A DNA stretch of 64,000 nt, taken from Burkholderiaceae bacterium. GTDB lineage: Bacteria; Pseudomonadota; Gammaproteobacteria; Burkholderiales; Burkholderiaceae. Made by a program: the position numbers and the translations under genes. Location of the stretch: the NCBI GenBank assembly GCA_023266335.1, contig JAHFQJ010000006.1, forward strand, positions 1-64,000. The letters run 5' to 3'. A model generated the notes under the pieces. That model was given only the letters and a program-made list of their open reading frames with translations. It was not told the DNA's origin and did not search any database. Positions within the stretch are counted from its first letter, which is position 1; the number at the start of each line of letters is the position of its first letter. Below are positions 58,573-64,000 of the stretch, piece by piece.

Positions 58573-58711
58573 GCAATAATTACGCTGCTTTACCATAAAT
58601 ATAATTAAGAAAAATTATTATGCTTATAAAAATAAATCTTAAAACTACTAATTTACTGCGATTTAACAAGTAATTTGAAAAATAAACTGAATTATTATCT
58701 AATATCAAAAT

Positions 58712-58765
58712 ATGACCATTCCCGCATCCATAGATACCTGCCTCCGCAGGTATGACACTCGTTCT
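58712..58765 (-). repeat. Palindromic intergenic repeat of the 'VIPAEAGI' type
   Basis: Contains a perfect 8-bp stem ATACCTGC / GCAGGTAT with a 4-nt loop (58734-58753), flanked by CCCGCATCCATAG and GACACTCG. Read on the minus strand it translates to SVIPAEAGIYGCG. This is the signature of a widespread family of short palindromic repeats that are often mistaken for small genes in proteobacterial genomes. It is clearly more GC-rich than its surroundings. Confidence 0.7.
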
Positions 58766-58826
58766 AACAGGCATATTTATCTGGTATCACGATTAATGAT
58801 ATCAAATTAGTTGCTCAATCCACAAT

Positions 58827-59969
58827 TTACTTATTAATCTTTAAACCATAAATTTTACCGCTATTGGTGTGAAGAACAATTAATGAGCCAATTTTTATCA
58901 TAGGTACACTATTATCATCTAATTTAAATTGCCCGACCAAACCACCACTATTTTTATCTATAAGATGTAAATAACCTTTAAAATCATTAAATACCAAGGT
59001 ATTATCTATCAAAATCCCATCTTTAATTTTACGGTTAGTTAAATCTTTTTGCTGCCATTTTATATTTCCTGCATAATCAAAAGAACTGATTTGCCCAGAT
59101 GTATTCACTGCGTAAATACCAAATGAATCATTTACAAGATTTTGCGATGTAGAAAATGGTACTTCCCATGACATTTCGCCATTATTTAAGTCAAAGCAGC
59201 CTATTTTACCTTGATAGCTTGCTGTACATGCTGTTTCTGCATAAATAGCAGGCGATGAAACTATATCATTAATACGTTCAGACTCGGTAAAGCCTTTGCT
59301 GTAGCTTAAAGTTTGCTCCCATTTTTGAGCTCCGGTATTAATATCTAATAATACTATTTTTGCATTATGAAAACCTGCAAGGATAAATCCTTTCTTTGGT
59401 GATATCATTGAATTACGCTTGCTGTGCAGTAGTAATCCTTGAGATACTCTCTCATATTGCCAAATTAATTTTTGAGTATCTAAATTAAAAGCAATGAGTT
59501 TATTAGAGGCAGTACGTAAAATTACCACATTTTCAGCAATAAACGGAGCAGATTGAATAGAAGTATCTAAATTAGCTGTCCATAATTGCTGTCCATCATT
59601 TGCATTTAATATAATTAATTGATTTTTAGCATTTACTAGAGCTACATATTTATCACTTGCAGCTGCTCCAAGACGAATTTTTTTAACTTTAGTTTGCCAA
59701 AGTATATTCCCGCTTTGGCTATTTATCCTTGTAACACTTCCATTATCACTTGCTGCTATTACATCTGTATTAACAGTAGCTAAAATGCTTTGTCCAACCT
59801 CTTCAGATAATGGGTCGCCAATATTTTGCTGCCAAACAACAGATAAACTTTGGTTTGATTGAGTAATCTGCGGCAATGGAAACGGCTTTTCTGCATCATT
59901 AGCATTCCATATTGAACATGCAGTTAATACTGTTAGACTAGCTAAGGAAAGTAGCAATTTAGTACGCAT
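58827..59969 (-). CDS. bamB: Outer membrane protein assembly factor BamB
   Basis: Lipoprotein of the BAM complex that inserts beta-barrel proteins into the outer membrane. The 380 residues begin with a lipoprotein signal whose lipobox LTAC ends at Cys18. Eight-bladed propeller repeats of the PQQ type follow (SGNILWQTKVKK, DGQQLWTANLDT, TQKLIWQYERV, TGAQKWEQTL, NGEMSWEVPF). Length and repeat number match BamB. It is 282 bp downstream of proS on the same strand. The usual neighbours hisS and der are absent. Confidence 0.93.
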   Translation of the reverse strand: MRTKLLLSLASLTVLTACSIWNANDAEKPFPLPQITQSNQSLSVVWQQNIGDPLSEEVGQSILATVNTDVIAASDNGSVTRINSQSGNILWQTKVKKIRLGAAASDKYVALVNAKNQLIILNANDGQQLWTANLDTSIQSAPFIAENVVILRTASNKLIAFNLDTQKLIWQYERVSQGLLLHSKRNSMISPKKGFILAGFHNAKIVLLDINTGAQKWEQTLSYSKGFTESERINDIVSSPAIYAETACTASYQGKIGCFDLNNGEMSWEVPFSTSQNLVNDSFGIYAVNTSGQISSFDYAGNIKWQQKDLTNRKIKDGILIDNTLVFNDFKGYLHLIDKNSGGLVGQFKLDDNSVPMIKIGSLIVLHTNSGKIYGLKINK

Positions 59970-60201
59970 ATATCCGCTTGTGAAGTTAAACCTTCTAAGA
60001 TTTTAGCTTATTTAGCTTTTTTTTGGAAGGATTGAGTATATGAATTCTCAATTAAAGATTTGAGAATATTAAATATAGACAGGTATTTTATAAGAATAAA
60101 CCTTATAAATAAAAATCTTTTATTATTAGTAAATTTACACAGCCTCATACCTGCGATGCTTGTATAATTTGACGCATACAGAGCATGCTGGTTTACAAGA
60201 T

Positions 60202-60235
60202 ACCTGCCGTCGTAAAATGAACTACAATTAGTATA
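60202..60235 (-). mobile_element. MITE-like repeat, terminal fragment
   Basis: CGTAAAATGAACTACAATTA plus GTATA is an almost perfect element terminus in the orientation of copy 2, 17 bp past the proS stop. The rest of the element is absent. The remaining proS-bamB gap (about 230 bp) holds only A/T-rich DNA with GCATGC-type short palindromes. Confidence 0.6.
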
Positions 60236-60251
60236 CATGCAGTTAATATTC

Positions 60252-61994
60252 TCATGTTTTTACTTTATCAGTAATAAATTCGTAAATTTCATCAATACTT
60301 ACCTTCGTTGCCTCAATTTCTGTGCGGCGTTGATATTCAATATTCCCTTCAGCTAAACTTTTATCGCCTATAACTATGCGGTGAGGTATTCCAATTAACT
60401 CCCAATCGGCAAACATACTGCCAGGTCTTTCACCTCTATCATCTAAAATTACATCAATTTCTCTTGATAATAAGAATTTATATAAATCATTGGCTGTTTT
60501 TTTTACAGTTTCACTTTTATCATATCCAATTGGGCAAATTACAATTTCAAATGGTGCAATATTTTGAGGCCAAACAATGCCTTTTTCATCATAATTCTGC
60601 TCAATGGCTGCTCCTAAAATTCTTGTTACGCCAATGCCGTAGCAACCCATGACCATTGGTTTATTTTTACCATCACTGTCTAAAAAATTTGCCTGCATAT
60701 CTATAGAATAACGTGTTCCAAGCATAAATACATGTCCAACTTCTATACCTCTACAAATAGCTAAATTACCTTTGCCGTCTGGGCTAGCATCACCCGCTGT
60801 TGCATTGCGCAAATCAAATATTTGGTGAGGTTCAGGCAAATCTTTACCCCAATTGCAACCTGTATAATGGTAGCCTTCATCATTAGCACCACATACAAAA
60901 TTACTCATTTTTGCTGCTGTAGTATCTGCAATTACAGTTACTTTATTTGTATCAATTCCAACTGGACCTAAATAACCAGCTTTTCCTCCAAAATTGTTTT
61001 GAATTTCTTCTGGGCTTGCCCAACGGAAATCTGCTAAATCCGGAGAGATTTTTTTCAATTTAATTTCATTTAAATCATGATCACCACGTATTAATATTAA
61101 ATAAATTTTAGTTGTTTTAAGATTATTATTTATGCTGTCAAATGCAATTACTAGTGATTTAATAGTTTGAGTAATATCTAAATTTAAAAATTCAGCTACA
61201 TCTTCACAAGTACTCATATTTGGAGTTGCAGCTTTTACTAAATTTTGTTCTGGTAATGCACGTTTTTCAATTAGGCATGGAGCAGGTGCTGCTTCAATAT
61301 TGGCAGCATAATCTGAGTTTGGACAATAAGCTAATGTATCTTCGCCTGTTTGAGCAATAACGTGAAATTCACAACTTCCAATACCTCCAATTGATCCCGT
61401 ATCTGCATCAACAGCTCTATACTCTAAGCCTAATTTTTGAAAAATATTATGATAAGCATTAAACATTTTTTGATATGAAATTTTCATTCCTTCTTCATCT
61501 TTATCAAATGAGTATGCATCTTTCATTACAAATTCTCTGCCTCTCATAATACCAAAACGCGGACGGCGTTCATCTCTAAATTTCGTTTGAATTTGGTACA
61601 AGTTTATAGGCAATTGTTTATGGCTTTTTATATCAGCTCTAACAATAGCTGTTACTACTTCTTCTGAAGTCGGCTGTAATACAAAATCATTTTCATGTCT
61701 GTCTTTAAAGCGTAATAATTCATCACCGAATTTTTCAAATCTGCCAGTTTCCTGCCATAATTCTGCAGGCTGTACGACTGGCATGACACATTCTAAAGCC
61801 CCTGCTTCATTCATAGCAGTACGTATAATATTTTCAACTTTTCGAATAATACGTAATCCCATCGGCATATATGTGTATATACCGGCTCCCATTTTTTTGA
61901 TTAATCCAGCACGCATCATTAGCTTATGCGATATAATTTCCGCATCTGCCGGAGCTTCTTTTTGAGTGGTAACTAAGAATGATTTAGCTTTCAT
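60252..61994 (-). CDS. proS: Prolyl-tRNA synthetase
   Basis: Class II synthetase charging tRNA-Pro. The 580 residues are of the bacterial type. Motif 2 reads [27 protein letters not shown], and a YbaK-like editing insertion lies between motifs 2 and 3 (about 225-390, [12 protein letters not shown]). Motif 3 lies in [18 protein letters not shown], and the anticodon-binding domain closes the protein ([26 protein letters not shown]). It is divergent from rppH, a pairing seen widely in Burkholderiales. Confidence 0.97.
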   Translation of the reverse strand: MKAKSFLVTTQKEAPADAEIISHKLMMRAGLIKKMGAGIYTYMPMGLRIIRKVENIIRTAMNEAGALECVMPVVQPAELWQETGRFEKFGDELLRFKDRHENDFVLQPTSEEVVTAIVRADIKSHKQLPINLYQIQTKFRDERRPRFGIMRGREFVMKDAYSFDKDEEGMKISYQKMFNAYHNIFQKLGLEYRAVDADTGSIGGIGSCEFHVIAQTGEDTLAYCPNSDYAANIEAAPAPCLIEKRALPEQNLVKAATPNMSTCEDVAEFLNLDITQTIKSLVIAFDSINNNLKTTKIYLILIRGDHDLNEIKLKKISPDLADFRWASPEEIQNNFGGKAGYLGPVGIDTNKVTVIADTTAAKMSNFVCGANDEGYHYTGCNWGKDLPEPHQIFDLRNATAGDASPDGKGNLAICRGIEVGHVFMLGTRYSIDMQANFLDSDGKNKPMVMGCYGIGVTRILGAAIEQNYDEKGIVWPQNIAPFEIVICPIGYDKSETVKKTANDLYKFLLSREIDVILDDRGERPGSMFADWELIGIPHRIVIGDKSLAEGNIEYQRRTEIEATKVSIDEIYEFITDKVKT

Positions 61995-62064
61995 AAAAAT
62001 GTCAAGATATGATACAATGTTGTATTATAATACTAATGCTGCTTTACATCAATAAAAGGTTAAA

Positions 62065-62541
62065 ATGCTAGATAGAGCTGGTTATCGTCCTAATGTATGT
62101 ATTGTCTTGATTAATAGTAAACAAAATGTGCTTATGTGCAGACGTGCCAATGAGAAAGCTTGGCAATTTCCTCAAGGCGGAATTCTATACCAAGAAAGAC
62201 CTATTGATGCTATGTATCGTGAGTTATTTGAAGAAATTGGTTTATTACCGCAACATGTTAAAGTATTAGGTCGTACACAAGAATGGCTGCGTTATGACGT
62301 ACCAAAAGAACTTATCCGCCCCTATCACCGCGGAATATATAAAGGGCAAAAACAAATCTGGTATTTATTAAGCTTAGCTGATGAAAATGCTAAAATAAAT
62401 TTATATACAAGCAATAAGCCGGAATTTGATGCAACAGATTGGTGTGATTATTGGCAAGCTAGTGAAATTGTTGTAGATTTTAAACGAGATGTTTATGCAT
62501 TAGCTATGTATGAGCTGTATAAATTTATCCAAATTAATTAA
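62065..62541 (+). CDS. rppH: RNA pyrophosphohydrolase RppH
   Basis: Nudix hydrolase that removes pyrophosphate from the 5' end of mRNAs and so starts their decay. The 158 residues begin MLDRAGYRPNVCIVL and contain FPQGG followed by the Nudix box with RELFEEIGL (about residues 38-61), RTQEWLRYDVP and KGQKQIWYLL, all typical of RppH. AAAGG precedes the ATG. It is divergent from proS. Confidence 0.95.
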   Translation: MLDRAGYRPNVCIVLINSKQNVLMCRRANEKAWQFPQGGILYQERPIDAMYRELFEEIGLLPQHVKVLGRTQEWLRYDVPKELIRPYHRGIYKGQKQIWYLLSLADENAKINLYTSNKPEFDATDWCDYWQASEIVVDFKRDVYALAMYELYKFIQIN

Positions 62542-62677
62542 ATAAGTATAGAGCATAAAAGCTGGTTTTAAATTCAGATTTATGCCATTTTTTAATGAAT
62601 CCTTAATATTTGCCTAAATAGCATTTATATTTGTCTTTGATATATTCATGAAATACTTCCTGCAAATTGTACGCAAG

Positions 62678-62697
62678 CTTAATCAGATTTCATTTTG
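62678..62697 (+). mobile_element. Possible terminus fragment of the MITE-like repeat
   Basis: CTTAATCAGATTTCATTTTG resembles the right-hand terminus of copy 1 (14 consecutive matching bases, TTAATCAGATTTCA). No second terminus is seen. It is the only notable feature of the 264-bp rppH-sdhE gap. Confidence 0.25.
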
Positions 62698-62805
62698 AAT
62701 TTTACCCTATTTTGATTAAAAGAATTGATTATCACTAATTTATATTGCATAGCAATAAAATATTATGTAATATAGATATATTAGCAACAGCTTATTTTTA
62801 CTCAC

Positions 62806-63084
62806 ATGTCACAAGTAAATAATATAATAGATACAAATTCTTTATCTAAATTAAAATGGCGTGCAAGAAGAGGAATGCTGGAAAATGATATAGTCTTAAC
62901 TAAATTTTTCAATAAATATGAGAAGACTTTAACCATTAATCAGGCATATTCTTTAGAACAGCTGCTTGATTTAAGTGATAATGATTTACTAGATTTAATT
63001 TTGCAAAAAACCAATACAAGACCGGAATGGCAAAATAATAATGATATTTTAGATATTCTGCAAAAATTACAAACAGTATATTAA
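62806..63084 (+). CDS. sdhE: Succinate dehydrogenase assembly factor SdhE
   Basis: Small helical protein that promotes covalent attachment of FAD to SdhA. The 92 residues contain the signature WRARRGMLENDIVLTKFF (RGxxE at 22-26), then SLEQLLDLSDNDLLDLIL and RPEWQ. It is followed by gltA after 25 bp, the order seen in Burkholderiales, but sdhCDAB, which usually precede it, are replaced by rppH. No clear Shine-Dalgarno site. Confidence 0.92.
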   Translation: MSQVNNIIDTNSLSKLKWRARRGMLENDIVLTKFFNKYEKTLTINQAYSLEQLLDLSDNDLLDLILQKTNTRPEWQNNNDILDILQKLQTVY

Positions 63085-63109
63085 ATAATTAAAAGCAAGG
63101 ATAGATTTT

Positions 63110-64000
63110 ATGACTGATTATGCCAACACACAAAAATATGCAACGTTATCTTTTTCAGATGGAACTCCTAGCTTAGAGATGCCTTTATATAGTGGTTCTG
63201 TTGGACCAGATGTAATAGATATACGCTCTCTGTACAACAAAACAGGTAAATTTACTTATGACCCTGGATTTTTATCAACAGCTGCTTGTGAATCAAAAAT
63301 TACTTATATTGACGGGGATAAAGGTGAGTTACGTTACCGCGGTTATCCAATTGAACAATTAGCACAAAAACACTCATTTCTAGATGTGTGCTATTTATTA
63401 TTAAAAGGCGAGTTACCAGACTCAGCACAGCAGCAAGAATTTGTAAATACTGTAACACGCCATACGATGGTGCATGAACAAATGCAGTTTTTTTTACGCG
63501 GATTTAGAAGAGATGCACATCCAATGGCAGTTTTAACAGGATTAATTGGTGCAATGGCAGCATTTTATCCCGATGCTATTGATGTAGTTGATCCTGTTCA
63601 GCGTGAAATATCAGCAATTAGATTAATTGCTAAAATGCCGACCCTTGTTGCAATGTCTTATAAATATTCTATCGGGCAGCCGTTAGTATATCCAAATAAT
63701 GGATTATCTTATACAGAAAACTTTATGCGTATGATGTTTTCTAATCCTTGTGAAGACTACAAAATAAATGATGTTTTAGTAAGAGCATTAGATAGAATAT
63801 TTATCTTACATGCGGATCATGAACAAAATGCTTCAACATCTACAGTAAGGTTAGCGGGTTCTAGCGGAACTAATCCATTTGCAGCTATTGCAGCTGGTAT
63901 TGCATGCTTATGGGGACCAGCACATGGCGGAGCTAATGAAGCATCTTTAAATATGCTCCAGCAAATTGGCAGTGTTGATAAAATTGGTGAATTTATTAGT
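63110..64000 (+). CDS. gltA: Citrate synthase (C-terminus cut by window edge)
   Basis: Condenses oxaloacetate and acetyl-CoA to citrate in the TCA cycle. The first 297 codons are visible and in frame to the edge. Seen: [33 protein letters not shown], typical of the large Gram-negative (hexameric) type. Also present are [19 protein letters not shown], the active-site [14 protein letters not shown] and [15 protein letters not shown]. About 130 further residues are expected beyond the window. AAGG lies upstream of the ATG. Confidence 0.97.
   Translation, partial: MTDYANTQKYATLSFSDGTPSLEMPLYSGSVGPDVIDIRSLYNKTGKFTYDPGFLSTAACESKITYIDGDKGELRYRGYPIEQLAQKHSFLDVCYLLLKGELPDSAQQQEFVNTVTRHTMVHEQMQFFLRGFRRDAHPMAVLTGLIGAMAAFYPDAIDVVDPVQREISAIRLIAKMPTLVAMSYKYSIGQPLVYPNNGLSYTENFMRMMFSNPCEDYKINDVLVRALDRIFILHADHEQNASTSTVRLAGSSGTNPFAAIAAGIACLWGPAHGGANEASLNMLQQIGSVDKIGEFIS

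Noticed and set aside
58580-58774. 64-codon minus-strand frame with SVIPAEAGIYGCG
   Set aside because: The recognisable part is a translated palindromic repeat; the rest is low-complexity A/T sequence.
60008-60238. 76-codon minus-strand frame between proS and bamB
   Set aside because: Its first residues are the translation of a repeat-element terminus, and it has no ribosome-binding site or protein-like composition.
1-64000. tRNA, rRNA, tmRNA or riboswitch genes
   Set aside because: I scanned intergenic regions by eye for T-loop sequences and GC-rich structured blocks and found none beyond the rpoB leader and tracrRNA; a covariance-model search would be decisive.

Overview
The window reads as chromosomal DNA of an AT-rich betaproteobacterium, most likely Burkholderiales-like with a reduced and much rearranged genome (inference). 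The grounds are ribosomal protein S10 with Burkholderiales-type wording in its middle, divergent proS/rppH, sdhE directly before gltA, a PglL/Wzy-type glycan ligase, HpnC/HpnD squalene genes and strongly A/T-biased codons. No tRNA or rRNA gene was recognised.

Layout. 1-2.1 kb: an edge ORF with a 10-C tract, cca, and a small secreted protein coupled to a decayed gene. 2.1-7.4 kb (minus): the str operon rpsL-rpsG-fusA-tuf-rpsJ, cut off from the rest of the S10 cluster and from rpoBC. 7.6-16.5 kb: uvrC, an aromatic/aspartate aminotransferase, queF, a glycan ligase, a GlcD-type FAD oxidase and waaA. 16.9-23.8 kb: a complete type II-C-like CRISPR-Cas locus with an unusual layout: cas9 and its tracrRNA on minus, cas1-cas2 divergent on plus, then 24 perfect 36-bp repeats plus one degenerate repeat. 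Each perfect repeat, read on the minus strand, ends in a perfect extended -10 promoter box (TGATATAAT), so each crRNA is probably transcribed from its own repeat. 23.8-33.4 kb: SlyD-type isomerase, RoxA-like oxygenase, cmk, an M23 peptidase without a signal peptide, secA, and hpnC-hpnD.

33.7-43.0 kb holds rpoB and rpoC, separated by three small genes on the same strand. Two of these encode Cys/His proteins sharing a CxxC...HxxC pattern. This insertion into an otherwise nearly invariant operon is, with the CRISPR promoters, the most interesting part of the window. 43.3-46.2 kb: hslU, a CGFS glutaredoxin and a UbiH-type hydroxylase. 46.4-51.7 kb: metF, rpsT, fdxA, rubredoxin, dsbA, a frameshifted DUF1508 gene, and nuoE-nuoF without the rest of complex I. 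51.8-58.4 kb: coq7, pabC, a PCuAC copper chaperone, a GspK-type pseudopilin, pilC and pilB. 58.8-64 kb: bamB, proS, rppH, sdhE and gltA (cut by the window edge).

Scattered between genes is a family of about 127-bp elements with imperfect 26-bp terminal inverted repeats starting TATACTAATTG. There are five near-full copies, one internally deleted copy and several fragments. They look like non-autonomous MITEs, and two of them supply the stop codon of the neighbouring gene.
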